From Sphagnum magellanicum (lineage: Eukaryota; Streptophyta; Sphagnopsida; Sphagnales; Sphagnaceae), in NCBI GenBank assembly GCA_021904315.1, contig CM038913.1, positions 247,958 to 311,957 of the forward strand: a stretch of DNA of 64,000 nt, read 5' to 3'. Under the pieces are notes generated by a model. It searched no databases and was not told where the DNA came from. It saw nothing but the letters and a program-made list of their open reading frames with translations. The translations under genes and the position numbers were made by a program. Shown here piece after piece: positions 35,615-49,590 of this stretch. Each line of letters opens with the position of its first letter. The first letter of the stretch is position 1.

Positions 35615-37200
35615 ATTATTTTTCTTAATGCTGCCGAAGCTGTCTGGAACAAGGTGCGAATTCCTGATCAGATGGTTTGATCATGCAGTCTAGCAGCTGG
35701 TCTTACGTCGACGTTACTGGTTTCTGCAACGTCATGCACTCATTGGACTCGGAATGAGAACCCGTGACAAATAGATGCTCGTGCAATTCTTGAAATGACA
35801 AGCTACAATTGCCATCTCCCACATGTAAACCCACTATGTCCACAGATCTGAGAAACAGGCCCACAACAGCAGACTGCAACTTTCAGGCCTAATCTCGCCA
35901 GTGCAGCGCTCATCTCCCTCGGTGCGCTGCAGCAGGAACGCATTCCATCCCCTCGTTGGAGCTTGCCTCACTGCTCGTTCTCCTAGGTTTTTTCAGAATG
36001 GACGTAGCCCTCTATGACCGCCGCACTTCCTCTGAGCCTCAGCCCTTTTGCCGTGGACCTGCTGGAGATGTAGGTTTTTGCGGAATGGACGTAGGCCCAA
36101 GATCACAGATATATCGCAGTTCCGACCCAAGTATGACTATCTCGATTGTCATGGAAAGGAAGCTTCATACCAAATGACAAAATAACAGCTCGCATTGTTA
36201 CACAATCCATCGAGGGCAACAGATGCTTTCGGGGAACTGACGATGAATCAGAAGCCTTTTGTGCACGATCTCAATCACGTCGGGAGACAACTAGAATCTG
36301 AAGCTCTGGGATAGCAGCACAACGGAGAAGAAGCTTCAATGGGACTCGAAGTAAAGCAACAACACTAAGAGAAAGAACACTACTAGCACTGTTGTCGGAA
36401 GCAAGTTTCGGAAGAATGATTTAACATCATGCACTGTGAAGGACATGATGAAGAAGAAAGCCTGATGATGATGATGTGATGATGATGCAGAGTAGCTGCA
36501 AATGAGTAACTCAATAGTTCAACTCACCCCTGCAGACTTCTTAGCGGCCGGCGTCAACAAGCTCATGGGCGCATAGCCGCATGGAGCAACATGGAGCACA
36601 CTCCACTACCAGGCTAGTACACTGGAGCAAATGCAGCAAAATTTTGCAACAGCAAAGGACTCTGACGATGCTTATGGCTGCGTAGCCTCACTTTTTTCTC
36701 CCAGTTGTCGATCTTTGCAGGTGCACACAGCGGCGACTGCAGCAACTGTAATTTCCTGACGAACCATCGCTGTAATTCCTATGTGAAGAAAAATAAAATC
36801 ACGGAAACTAATTTCATCCACATTCAAGCAGCAAAATTAGCGACTACACAAATTTTATGCACACAAATCCCACTACTTTCACAACAGTTCCCTGCACAGC
36901 TCCACATGACCTGCTGCTAGTGAGATATAAAACTCCTACAACTCAAATTCACTGACGAAAGTCTGAAAATGACAAATTACAATGTTCAAAAACAACAAAA
37001 CCATTCGGAAGTATTGCTACAGCTGCGGGAACAGTTTTACGGAGAGATGGGAAAAAGCTCTTAAGCGCTGCAACCTCGCGGGCCCCATGTAGATCTCCTT
37101 GGGATTGTAGGGGGATTGTAAGAGCTGTTTTCTTCAGAAAGTCCCAGGGACGACAGAAGAGGGACACAACTGCAGCAGCAGGACTGCTGCTGCAGCCAAC
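35615..37200 (-). promoter_or_regulatory. 5' region of the receptor kinase (GC-richer)
   Basis: From the start codon to about 37,200 the sequence stays richer in G and C than the AT-rich DNA beyond, then changes abruptly. This fits a long 5' leader, possibly with its own intron, plus proximal promoter. It contains a GATGATGATGATGTGATGATGATG microsatellite-like stretch near 36,460-36,490. Short frames at 35956-36177 (+) and 36949-37167 (-) have no recognisable domains; the latter could be an upstream reading frame in the leader. Confidence 0.4.
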
Positions 37201-37212
37201 TGATTATATAAC
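37201..37212 (-). promoter_or_regulatory. TATA-like box upstream of the receptor kinase
   Basis: The minus strand reads AGTTATATAATCA here, at the sharp boundary between AT-rich DNA and the GC-richer 5' region, followed about 30-50 bases downstream by a pyrimidine-rich GTGTCCCTCTTCTG stretch suitable for initiation. A second candidate (TTTTATATCTC) lies at about 36922-36932. Either implies a leader of more than 1.2 kb. Confidence 0.35.
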
Positions 37213-40200
37213 TGACCTTCCTCCCCATTCCCTTCCTTTATTTATTCTTTGGGACTATTGGCATGGGAAGAGGATTAATGAAGGGATTCTATAAATGATA
37301 TTATATTTTTGAGTTACATGTATGTATATGCGTATTATTATTTTCTTTTTATTTATTTATTTACTTGGAGTAAGCAAGTAAGAGTAATAGTATCTCCACT
37401 GCAGTATTACATAGGCATTTTCATATTAATTCTGAGTATATATGAGTTCTTATTGCTTTGCAACTCTATCATTTATAGGAAATAATGTTCAACCTTTGCA
37501 AATGAATTCACTATTTTGATTCAATTGGGATTTTCTATTGGCTCAGGTGTTCAATAATAAATAGTACATCAGTTTCAAATTTATATTTTTAGAAGGTTAT
37601 GGGTGAGAACAGGACGGTGTTTATTACTAAATTAAACAAATATATTTTAAAAATTAACACTTGGAGATGCTCTAAGAAATGATGTAAACTTGCCAAGAAA
37701 ATATTAGAATATTGAATAATGAAAGTGGAGGAAGTAAGAAAATAAGTCTAACATTGCTAAGTGCTTAAAGATTCATAACAAAAGCTGATAAGAAAAATCC
37801 GAAATTTAATCAAAACTAACTATTGATGGCAAGTAACAGGTTGGGAGTGGGAATCATGCCTTTAATATTGCCATGTGCCATTCATTTTTGAAAGAATGCT
37901 TCAGATTGAAAGATTGACAACTAAAGTGTGTTTTAAAATTGACCGACTCTTGAAAATTCAAAGAAGTATGATATATTTAAAAGCTTCTACTAGAAATATA
38001 TTAAAGGCTCATCAAAAGTTACATATATTCTAAGCCCTTTCTGCTTTCAAAATGAATAGATATTAAAAAAAGCTACATATCTTTCAAGCGTGGAAAAATG
38101 TTTAGCAACATAACTACTTTCAAAGACCTTCCCTCTTTGAAATCTTTCCATACAATGTATATTTGCTCCCAATCCAGCAATGTTAGGGCAGGCCAACAAG
38201 TGACATGCACCCTACCCTAATACATCAACTTCATCCAGCCTCCAAGAATAACTCCTGATATTCTTAACTAAATTATGTGAATTTTTAAACAAATGTCTTA
38301 CATCTTGAAGGATTGGAAATGAAGTTGCCTGTTACATGCTAAAGGCATCACCTTTTTTTGCTTGGCGCTAGAAGGGCTAGATACCATTAAAGGATTCAAA
38401 TTTAATGCCTGGTAGGAATGGGATGTGGGTTTGTAAGTGTGAAAGTTGAAATGCAACCAACCCCACTGCTGGTGCTCAGCTGAGCATAAAAGACACTTGC
38501 ATTTTTTGAAGTGTGATAGAGACTTGCTGCTCAAGGTTTTTGAAGTGTACAGAGAACAACAAAGGGAAGGGTAAGAGAAGGATTGACAACTAATTAGTAG
38601 GGACTTATGAACTTTCACTCACATGCCTGGAAGGGTATGGGTTGGTGTGTGAGTATATGTATTGCACATTCCTTCTTTTGATTGACACAAGTGTTACTAA
38701 TAGCCACTTTAGATGTGGGTCCAACACAAAGCAAACTCAAATTGAATAATTATGTTAGACTGAAAGGCTTTCAATTGGGTCAATTGACTTTAGACGCTGG
38801 AAATAGGAGATCAAAAATGAAATTGCTCTTAGTCGGCACAAATTTGTATTGATGAGAACAAAGAGAAGGTAGGAGAATTTCTGCTGATCAAGTTCCTCCA
38901 CATCAATTTGCTTCACATTGGGGCCAATATTGTTTTCAGTCCAATGTCTAAAGTGGTCCTAAGTGATAGCCATGACATGAGAAGTCCAGAACTGTACTTC
39001 AATGCCTAGTATGATATTTGCACCATGCCCTTTTGTGCGGGGGAACCTGGTGGCACCACATCATTAGTGCCCATTCCATGAGAAGTTGAAGAATTGCACT
39101 GTCCCTAGGATCAGCTGTTATTTGGTATTGGTCCTTCTTAGACTACAGGATGTCAAGTAGCATCCTTTTGTCCTTTGCCCTGGCATTGTTGCCTATCACA
39201 CTGGGACATACACATGAGGGGAAGCACGTTGCAACCCCTGGAACATGACTCAACTACTTTCTTCTCTTCTCACTCCTGTTATTGTAATCCTCTGCAACAG
39301 CTAATATACCTGCAATGTCCAGAGATAAACAGGCAAGCAACCAATACATCTAGAAGCAAGGAGAGAAGAATAATGTGCCCAATGATAATTGCATGTCAGA
39401 TGATTCATGAATTTCCCCATCACCATAAAGCCAGTGATTTAGCCAGTGATTTTCTTCTTGTCAAATATGGGCATTCTTGTCACCATATGGGAAATTCAAT
39501 GTCTGTTCCTACAACAAAGAAGTCCCAGGTTGGGTAGTAGCATTTCCTTAAAGAGCAGAGTCAATTAGGAATGCTTAATGTTTTTCAATTGCAGTTTGTT
39601 TTGTGAGCATCAAATGCCTAATCTTGCTTGTTATGGGCAAATGAGGTGTTTAAGGTCTTTTGCTAGCAAAGTGGTATGCCATTGATTTGCTTTGACATTA
39701 AGGCTAATTGGACCCATGCATGAAGAACAGCATTTGCTTGAGGTATTTTTGTGGAAGGATTACAAAGTCTTTCAAATATTTGGAGATTTCTTGGAAGGAA
39801 AATATATTAAAACAGTATGTATGAATATACATTTTATAGCAATTACAAAACATGCAAAATCAACACACGACTAAAAGAAGTGAATACATAATAGAATATT
39901 TCATGTCCTCGTGTCTTTCCAACCAAAGTTGGGATATATACTACTGCCACTCCTGGAGGACGGGTTGTAAAGTTTTTCAACAAAATATTGTTGAGTATCT
40001 ATTGATTTTACACTTAAATATCTTCTCCAGTGTGTGATAAAATGTTTTTCATCCTAGAAGGTTATTGCCTTTTGAGACTAAATGTATTTTCCCACCATGG
40101 ATTATTGCTTGCATGTAACATTGTATGTGTTTTCATCACCCATAGGTCTATTTACTTTTTATGGACATTTTGTAATTGTTCAAATAAAGGCCACGTGTCT

Positions 40201-43200
40201 ACCTATTCATTCTTTGCCAAATTAACTTTTGAAGGTCGTTGGGCAACTTGTGCTACAAACTTCCCCAAACAGGGCAAACAGGGCAACTATAAAAACTTAA
40301 AGCCACCCAGAAATCAATGCACAAGTACTAGGCCTAGTGAGGCATTAAGGAAGGCTCACTTGGCAACCAAGTGGCACTTTTCCGTGGCTTGGAAGCCTAA
40401 AGCCGTTCACTAAAATAGCTAGTCAAAGTAGGGCCTACGATCAAAATTGGCTATGGCTGACTAATATGTTAAACATCAGACATTCACATTTCTCTTTTCT
40501 AACCATTTTATCCAACCACGCTCATCTAAGGCTCTAAGTCCCCCCAAATGAAATATTGATAAGTTTCAATGTAACGTAAAGAACTTGGCACAAATCTAGC
40601 AGCACAACTGCATACTATGATGGTGAAGAATAGACACTTAATAGCAACACACTTCTCATTTCAACTTCCTACAATCAATTGGGAATGATTGTCACCTATG
40701 GGGACTAATGGGTTAGTCTTCTTGTCACTGGCTTCTAGTTATGATCACACCATTAGCCATATATACCCAATTCTGTAAGTGAGTAGTAGGTCGGGAATAC
40801 CTGATTTATCCAGTTAAATTATTTAGGTTTGATTGTACCTGTAAACAGGTGTGTCTGAAATTTTGGTAATCTGTAGCAAATTAACAATTCAAAACATCAT
40901 GACTACATAAAAAACCCCCCCAAACCTGGCCTCACTCTAATCCTTCATGAATGCAATTACAACATTCATTGGAAGTTTACACATTCAAAACCCTTTGGTG
41001 CAAAATTTAGGCAATATCAAGCATAGGATGATGAGATGGCAAATCCAAATTTAACAACAAACACTAAATAGGAACAAGTTAAATGTGACATCCAGCTTGA
41101 CACAATTGTAGGACAATACTCAACAAGAAAAGAAAATTGAATTTTTTGACCATACCTGAACTTAAAATTAACATTTTAACTATCTATTTTGCACAATATT
41201 TTCAAAGAAAAATAAATAATGCAATGGTTAGAATCTCCCCTTCAACCCAAAGGTATAAGTTTTGACACTTTTTCAAAATTATCTTTTTCTTCCATGAACA
41301 AGATGGATGGAAACAAAATAATCCTCCTGCAACTTCTTCAAACTAGTTGCCCTAAAAAATTCTCAATTTGAACCCTCTTGCATTTTTTATTTGAAACTAC
41401 GAGCTAAAATTTATGGTGAAAAGAGGAGCCAAAAGTCAAATTAACAATTTATCATGAACATGAATTGACCACCAGTTTGACACCTAACTTTTCTTTTTGC
41501 CATAATTATTAACTCATAGCTTCAAATCAAAAAAAAAAATTCGTTTTCAATATCTGTGTTTTGAGAACTTTTTAACAATATAAAAAATGTTTGATTTGAA
41601 CAAAGCTTACCCCTACATTTTCTTCACCAAAATTTGAAACAATTCAAGTCCCTAGTATCTTTAAAGCAACTTAGTCTGCTTCTTTTGATGAAAGTTGTTC
41701 TTTGGAAAACTTGGTTGGGGTTACTAATATATCCCTTTCCTCAAGGGAAGTCAATTTTCCCCCAAAGGAAGTTGCTTCTTAAAATAATTGTTAAGGAATT
41801 TGGCTCAAACTACCATTTTATTCCTTTCTCATGAAGCAAGATGGTCCTCAAGGAACTTGATTAGGGCTATTATCTTGTTTCTTAAATTCCTAGGGAAAGT
41901 CTTTTCTCCCCAAAATAACTAGTTTGAAAAACTTGCCTAAAGATTTTTTTTTCATCAATTTTATCTGTATAAAAAATAAAATAATAAAGCTTTGGGTTGA
42001 AAGGGGAGATTCTAACTTTTAGATTATTATTTTTTGCTTGGAAATATTGTGTAAAAAAGATAATTAAAACATTAATCAAAATTCAAATTAGTCAAAATAA
42101 TAATAATAATAGTAATTTTCTCGCTAGGCATTGTCTTGCAACTACATTGATTCCAATGCATTTAAGTTGTTTCTCTTACTTATTGATCACCATATTGAAC
42201 TCATGTGAAACTAGGAAGGTGTTGCTTGAGGGTAATTCAAAGTTTTGCTAGCCCAAAAAAAAAACTCAAGCATGGACCTTCCTTTGGCATTCAAATTGAC
42301 CAAATTAGGTATTCATAAAAAGAATTCATGCTAGATCTTGAATCTAGGTTTTTGTATTTTTAGTTACAAATCCAATAATATAGTCATCCAAAATCTTTGC
42401 TTTGGGATGCCCTTATATTTTGGGGGAACAAAATTATTATGTTGTTTTTAGTGGGTACACAACAATGTTTTTTTTTTTGGTGATTTATCACCATTTTTTG
42501 ACCCAAAAAATACTTAGCTACTTGTACATAGGAATTAGGGTAAAATTTTAAGTTTTTTTCTCCCAAAAGTCGCCACTCCAAATTTGACAACACCCAAGAG
42601 CATCATGAGAAATCACCCCCAAAAACTAAAGCTGAGTATGGACCGTTGCCAACTTGTTCAATCAAGAACCTTGAAAGTGACAAACAACATGTGGTAGCCA
42701 CCAAAAAAACTTGTTCACAAAACCCATGAAAATAATCTTACCATCTCAGTCCCACTTGTTTGTATATCTTGCCATAACACTACAAGTTGCAAAGAAGCTT
42801 TGCCACCTTCTTCACTTGTGCAATGCACACTACATATCCTTGGGCTTTTTCCTCGCCAAGTTTTTATTCAAATTTTTGTAACTTTATAACTTGCATGCTT
42901 GCAAATTTGCTCACAATTTTATGTGAAGTAGTTGAAGAGTAATGAACTTCAATGTTTGGCCTTCATAACTATAGTCCTTTCTTGTCCTTCTCCATATTTA
43001 CTTTAGTCTAAAAGTGTTTAGGTTCATCTTGCATTGCAAATTGGCCATTGGAAGAGTTATGCACATGAAAGCAGCTCATGATTAATCATTGGATTTTTTG
43101 GGTTCAACAAAAATGCTATGATTGTGTGCATTGCAATCTATCTCTAGAATTTGGTGTTGTTGCAACTTGTGAAGCCAACTTGTACCTTCAATCTTTGAAA

Positions 43201-43970
43201 ATTTTGTACCCTATTCCTACATTTATTCATATAGGATGGAGCAAAGTAATTAGTCAGGAGTTTTTGGTTAGCATTCTAGAATCTACAACAACCAAGTGAG
43301 TTTGCAAAATTCTCTTCATATAAGTTGTTGATTCTCATTGTCCTCTTCTTGTCAAAATACATTATAGTAGCTCTCTATTGTTGATCTAAAGGGGAAATAA
43401 CCATTCAATCACGATGTCATAGTGATTAAATCTTTGCAGCTTGTTATAGAACTTCCCACCCCAAAAATGCCAATGTCCAAAAAAAGGAACTATGATTCCA
43501 CACAAAAGTTTTAAGAGTCATGGGATGCAAAAGTGTCATGGGCGGAAACATGTTTGGGGTTTAACAATTGTTTGCATATTGTTAAATGCAAAATATATAA
43601 TCAAATTGATTCAAACAAAGACAAGCTACCAGCTCCTAAATAGGATTCACTTTGTAAGCATGTAAGTCGCATGAAAGCACACAGGGACATGGGTTATGTG
43701 AAGAAAAGGGATTAGTATTACAACAAGAGTTGTAATCATGGAAAAACCCTTGTAAAACTTGTTAGTTGATCTTGTGGAACAATTGCCCAGCAAGTAATGA
43801 ACAAGATTGGAGGAAAGAAAGCTCGCAAGTAATCCAATTTGCCATTGTTTTACATTTGTTGTAGTAGGGTTGTCCCATGTTAAAATATGAGTCTTTACTA
43901 AGGTCATTGTTTGAGTTTTTAATAGTTCCAAGAGATAACAAAAAACATTAGACTAATAGTTGCAATTGGC
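37213..43970. other. Intergenic DNA without recognisable gene
   Basis: Moderately to strongly AT-rich. Frames such as 38298-38618 (-), 39175-39537 (+) and 40030-40413 (+) show no domains, and the codon use is not gene-like. A perfect CACTTGG-CAA-CCAAGTG hairpin lies at 40358-40374. Nothing else stands out. Confidence 0.45.
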
Positions 43971-43975
43971 AAATG

Positions 43976-45600
43976 GTGGAGTTTATGCACCAGAAAGTGT
44001 TGAGGGCAACCAAAAAGATAGTGGTAATTGCACAATATGTTGATGTTAGTTGTGATGAAGTTTTTACATTGGATAACTAGTGTTGGTTGTCTATCCATTA
44101 TTACATTGTACAGAATTGGGTAAGAATTCCTATTCTTATTTCCTTGGTTTGAATGTTGGAAGGATCTAGCAATGATAATTTTACCAAAATGATCATGGAA
44201 GCATTAATAATAGGAAGGGGAATGCCAAGATTATGTTTCCACTAAGTTCATTAGCTTTGGGATTGATGGTGTCAACGTATTTCAAGGAACCATTTGGTGT
44301 CACTGAGCAAATCTTTGATGACCATGCTTTTTATTCCATTAAGATCCATTGTATGGCACATCACAGATATTTGGTTGTGCAAATCTTATCAGGTTTACCT
44401 TTGGTGAAGCACATTGAAAGTTTGTTACAAACATTGCATGCCTATTTTGCACATTCCCCTAAACGGCATTTGGAATTCACAAAACTTGTTAAGGTCATGG
44501 AAATAAAAAAGAGTAAAATTATGCACAATGTGAAAACTAAGTGGATTTCAATGTTGAACCTTGCCAAAAAAAATGTGGCAAAATATGGAACTCTGCTGAT
44601 GAAAAGGGTTATGGATAGCCCTATAAATCACCAAGTAAAACTCAATTATTAGCACTTGTGTGACCAACAAACTCTACTAGGGCTAACATGCATTCTATTT
44701 TGCTAGAATCCATTCATGCTTTCATCAAGTTTGCCCAAAGGCAAGATGTGTTTGTTTGTGATTTTGTGGCAGCTATCAAGCTCTATCAATCTAATCTTTT
44801 CAGTATGTATTGTGATCAAAGCTCCAAAATATTTTGCAAACAATTTTTGGGCCTTCAAGTTTTTGCTTAGCTTCCCTTCTAGTTTTTTTTCAATTCTTGT
44901 TTAAATAAGGTTTTAATACAATGTTGCCATTTATTTTTGTGCTTTGGTAGGGGTTGCAAAAGTTGGAAAGTAGGTTCAACATGTTTAGCTTTTTTGAATT
45001 TGTAATCTAGCTCACGTTTTGAAGGTTTGTATGCACTTGTTACCATATGTTATGTTTTGGCAAAGGTTACAAAAGGACTTATTCATGAGCAGGATATTAG
45101 GTTTCCAACTCATGTCATTATCATCCAATTGGGATTGTGTATCCCCAATATTGGCTCCAAGCATATTGTCATTTGTCATTTGGCAAACACCTCAAGGTTC
45201 TTAAAAGAGTTTTTTGTTATGGCAAGATTCAATAGGTGAACAGCAAGGAGGTTCATGTGCCTGAACTCTTAAATGCAAATGACCTTGAATGCCAACAAGG
45301 CATGTTCAAGTTGACTATAAAATCAAAGGCAGGTACATCGCCCCTCCCTTTGACACAAACCTTCTAACCACGATGTGGCACCTTGTGACAACATCCCAGA
45401 TTTTTGTTTCCAGTTTCTTTAAATATGTGAAATTGGTTGAACTAGCTATGATATTAATAGTTGGGAATGTGAAGGATGAGCGTTATTTTTCTACTCTTGC
45501 TTCACATCAAACTCACCACCCATTTACCATTGGTTGTGCACATGTTTGTGCAACATTTCTATACTATACAACATTTCCCTTATGAAAAATGCATTGAGTA
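43976..45600 (+). pseudogene. Broken hAT-type transposase (DUF4371-like)
   Basis: Fragments in order on the plus strand: VDVSCDEVFTLDN*CWLSIHYYIVQNWVRIPIL (44020-44140), then SSNDNFTKMIMEALIIGRGMPR, SFGIDGVNVFQG with a frame change (44250), GVTEQIFDDHAFYSIKIHCMAHHRYLVVQ, LSGLPLVKHIESLLQTLHAYFAHS, NVKTKWISMLNLAKK (44535), ESIHAFIKFAQRQDVFVCDFVAAI (44710), and finally KLVELAMILIVGNVKDERYFSTLA (45430-45510), the hAT C-terminal dimerisation motif. Acidic sites in SCDEV and GIDGVN match the first two catalytic positions of the family. Several stops and frameshifts make it inactive. No terminal repeats or TSD were identified. Confidence 0.8.
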
Positions 45601-47385
45601 ATGGAAATGTGTTTGACACCATTAGTCTTATGAAGGCTAGGGTGCAATGACATCTTATGTGAGACCCACAAAACTTCTAAAATGGAGGAAGCTCTTGTAG
45701 TAGTTTTACACTTGTGGTTGCAAGGCATTTACATTGCCATTTTTTGTAACAACAATTTCTTTTTAGCTTTGCTTGTGTCTAATGAATTCCAAGCTTAATT
45801 CCTTTTGTTTCCATGATGACAACATGTTTTGATTCTCTTTCTATTTTTTCTTTTTACATTTGGTTTTTTTTAGCAACATCAATGTAGCCCTATTTGGTTT
45901 GATTTTTTAGGTCAATTGAGATGGAAAGGCCAATTTTAGGGGTTCAATTCCCCCTCAACTATTTAGTTTTGATTTTAGTGTGAGTCTGAATTTGTTTTGC
46001 AAGTTTTGTCCTTGGTTTAACAAACCTCATACAATTTGCAATTTCCACCAAACATTTTGCTTGGTCACCCAAAAAGTCCATTATATGTCACATGGAGTTG
46101 CCAGATTTAGAGCAAATTTTATTTCACATTGCCTAAATCTGCACCTATCCAATTGCATACTTGCCATAAAAACTACAAAAATAATCCCTAAATAGTCAAA
46201 TTCTTTTCAATGTTCAAATTAGAATGGGGGCCACATATTCAACCCCACCAAATTAACTAGCAGCCAATCAGAGCTCCTGCAACTTTAGACTAGTAGCCAC
46301 TTGACCAGCGTAGCTACTACAGAAGGGGCCACCAGGGCTAATTTCCAAATATGAAAAAAAAACACTGGTACACAAGGACCCTATAAATACCTATCTAATC
46401 AGGTTTCACATGCGTATCAAAACTAGCTTCAATACTACTTATCCAGCTGCTTATATTTTAAATCGAATTTATAGCATATGGTATACTTCAAATACAACCT
46501 TTTTGCCAAGTGCCGCTATGAAAATCTCATTTGACCATTATTTTACAAGCTTCGTACTAGCTCAGTACTTACTTCATTCCTAAATTCAAAAAATCAATAA
46601 CCAAGAAAATCTAATTTTAAAATAGTAACCATTATTTTTGTGCTGAATTATCACCATGTTGTGAAAATTATTTTGAAAAAAGAATATTCCATCACAAATT
46701 CCCTTTTTTTGAAGAAACATTTGCCAACCCACTAACCTTAATATATTAGCTTGAATAATCAGCTATTAGGTTTGCAAAAGAAATATCACTTGATGAAGTA
46801 AACCTTACTTTATAAGATGAAAACAATGATTCAATTTGGGTCAGGTTGTAGCAATAATTCAGAACCGAGTTGTGACCAAATTAGTAGGAGCCTCCTAGCA
46901 GAGTCCAATTTCAAGAGGAGATTATACCTCGATCACAATAAGTATGTGATCTATGATGTGTGTCAATTGTGAATTTGCATCAGGCTGGCTGACACACAAT
47001 CCCAAGTAGCTAATTTCTTAACACCAGTCATAACCTATCATGTGAAGAAGCATGGGCTTAAAAGTTTTTCAAACATGGAGTATGGACACAAATATAAAAA
47101 ATAGCAGAATACCACCCCCCATACCCAGAGGCCCTTCAGAAGTGAGCTAGGTTTTTGAATAATTCATTATTCTTGTGGGAAGAAAAGTAGAGCTCTTCAA
47201 TGTTTGCCATTATCTGATCCTGATCACCATTACAATAAGAAAACATGTTGCAGAAGGAAGGGAAGTATGGCAAAAATTAAAAACACACACCCACACACAA
47301 AGGACTTAAGTCATAGCTCAATCACTGACATGCTGCTTATTCATACAGACTCCAATGTGCTGCAGGTTTAGTGATTGAGTTGGTC
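45601..47385. other. Intergenic DNA without recognisable gene
   Basis: The 3' flank of the hAT relic followed by mixed-composition DNA. The plus frame at 45980-46195 is unsupported. No repeats obvious. Confidence 0.4.
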
Positions 47386-47389
47386 CAAC

Positions 47390-47740
47390 TATACTGAACC
47401 AACAGCAACCAGAGCACCATCAGGGATGGATGGACAAGAACAGGAAACACCTTTCCATAGTGTCCCAGTTCTCTAGCTAACCATGGTGGTTAGCTCAGTT
47501 TCGGTTTTGACTACCTACTTACTATCAATCCACTAACCTTTATCTACCAACCATCCATCTATATGTATCTATATTAGGAAACAACTATATAGTGTTAATC
47601 CTACCTAGCTGCCAGAGCTATCCTCTAGAGACAACCCAAAGGACAGGTTACCAAGGTGAACCCCAACATCTATGCGGTTGGGGTGCAACATCCGCAACTG
47701 AGTCACAAGCTATTACAGGCTTCCAACGGATGGCATGTTG
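47390..47740 (-). repeat. Dispersed repeat, copy A (inverted relative to copy B)
   Basis: The reverse complement of this segment aligns with 52720-53075. Shared words include GGATTAGTGGATTG, GAAACTGAGCTAACCA, GGTTAGCTAG, CATCCATCCCT, TTCACCTTGGTAA and AAGCCTGT. The copies are diverged with indels. Both keep the near-palindrome AGCTAACCATRGTGGTTAGCT (47476-47496 here). Confidence 0.7.
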
Positions 47741-48711
47741 GTGGCTGAAGGTTCATTCTGGCCTAATCATGCTGATCAGCAAAGGGGGTGTGGAATTAGA
47801 GAGCTTAAGATGCAATGTCAGGACTCAGGCCATTTCCACCCCATCATCTCAGATAGTTTGTCAGCTGAGCCCCCCATAGATGACCAAGGGTGGGCTCCCA
47901 TGATTTTGACAAAGGATTTTTCAGTAGACCTTGTCACAGGGACCTTTTCCCAACTGGACCTTGCATGACCTGACGTTGGATTTAGTTGGTCTCTATTGTC
48001 ACGAGTTGGGGATTGCAAATGCAGCTGCAAATGTTTTTTAATGACCACACTGGTAACAGCTTTGTTGTCACATAAAAATAAATGTCTGACCACAGACTCC
48101 TGAAATGTTGCTTGGTAACTCAACTTGATTTTAGATGCTCCTGCAGAAAGTGGGTTAGGTGAATGGTAAGGATAGTGATTGAAAGTTCCTAAGTCTATTT
48201 GGCAGGCATCTAATATCCATCGGTATTCATCCTAGTAAAGAGGTGAGATATTATGTCTACTCCTTAAGAGTGTGAAGGATATTATGCCTGTACTCTTAAG
48301 GCATATAATGCTTACTTATAGGCATAAAATCCCTCCCACTCTAAGAACTCAGCTACCAACCTGTCAAAGGCTCCTTATTTTGCGAATGCCCCCACACCAG
48401 GGCAAACGCTACCACTGAGAGTCTTTGGATTTCAATGTTTGTTTGTGATTTATCACCACTCTCCTGGAACATTTGAACATAAGTCAGCCCTTGAAGTCAT
48501 CAATTTATATATCATGCTTAGTTGTCCCAGCAAGATGGAAAGTTTTTTGCATGTGCACTCACTCGCGGACTTAAGGAGGGAAACACAATATCATGGAAAT
48601 TTGCCATTGCAATGGGTGTGTGGTTTCCCCTCTGAAAATGGGTTAGTGGAGTATCAGTTGCTAATACCATAGTGCCTTGGTTAAATCATTTGTAAAAATG
48701 TTGACATAAAA

Positions 48712-48860
48712 AAAAATTGTGAAGGAAAATAGAGAATATATATCAGGATATTCAGGAATATTTTATTATTTGACATGGTATCTTCAAATTTTATTAATTA
48801 TTCGGCAGACATGTGTGGAAGCTGCTCTTGTACCGGGTATTGAAGATTGAAATTTGGCAA
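48712..48860 (+). repeat. Direct repeat, left copy
   Basis: TTGTGAAGGAAAATAGAGAAT, then GGCATGGAATCTTCAAATT-like and ATTAATTATTC-like words, recur at 49464-49590 in the same order and orientation with moderate divergence. The interval of about 600 bp between copies has no recognisable coding region. Confidence 0.65.
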
Positions 48861-49463
48861 ATGTCAAAAGGGTCTTAACTTTTGGCACAGAAAGCATCTT
48901 CACATCAAATACTTTGTCAGGATTTGATGCTGTCACAGGCCAGAAGATCCTTAGAAATTTTGATCTGTTTTCCAGGGTATGGGACCAGGTCTTCTTTTGT
49001 GTATGGCTCCTGCAAAGGCAGTTCTTCTCGTGTAATATGAAGAGTTGGATAAACAACGGGCCAATGCTAGTAGCCCAGTGCATGTTAAGTTTCATTTGTG
49101 TCCTCAACTCATATGGTACAGGTATACTATACTATAGAATTCCTCTATAGTAAAACCGTACTGTGAATGTATATCTTATTACTCACATGGGGGACAAAAA
49201 AAAAGATATGTTATCAAGAGGGTATCACAGTAGCTCCTTTGTCAGTGTATTCAATGCAAACCAAACTCCTAGACTACAGGTTGCAACACTACATGTCACT
49301 TTTGAAATATATGGAACCACATACATAGAGCATATGATATGTGCCAACCAAAAAGTTTTGATGGAAAGGCCCATTTAGCTCATGAGATTCAAAAGCTAGT
49401 TTCCTAGAGCTGTGAAGAGTACTTACTAGTACCTCCTTGAAAAGTTTGTTTTCAAGAAACAAA

Positions 49464-49590
49464 ATTTTGTGAAGGAAAATAAAGAATCTAAGAGAATGGT
49501 TTTTTTTTTTTGGCATGGAATCTTCAAATTCAATTAATTATTCAACATACTTGTGTTGAACCTGCCCTAATACTATGGTATTTATGGAAT
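49464..49590 (+). repeat. Direct repeat, right copy
   Basis: Partner of 48712-48860: TTTGTGAAGGAAAATAAAGAAT, GGCATGGAATCTTCAAATT and AATTAATTATTCAACA in register. The spacing of about 752 bp would suit short LTRs or a segmental duplication; terminal TG/CA or target duplications were not found. Confidence 0.65.

Noticed and set aside
34509-35693. Several plus-strand frames antisense to the LRR exon
   Set aside because: They mirror the 72-bp LRR codon periodicity of the real gene on the other strand and show no domains of their own.
47592-47968. Frames with Cys/His that suggested a retroviral-type zinc knuckle
   Set aside because: Spacing does not match CX2CX4HX4C in any frame, and the segment belongs to the dispersed repeat copy.
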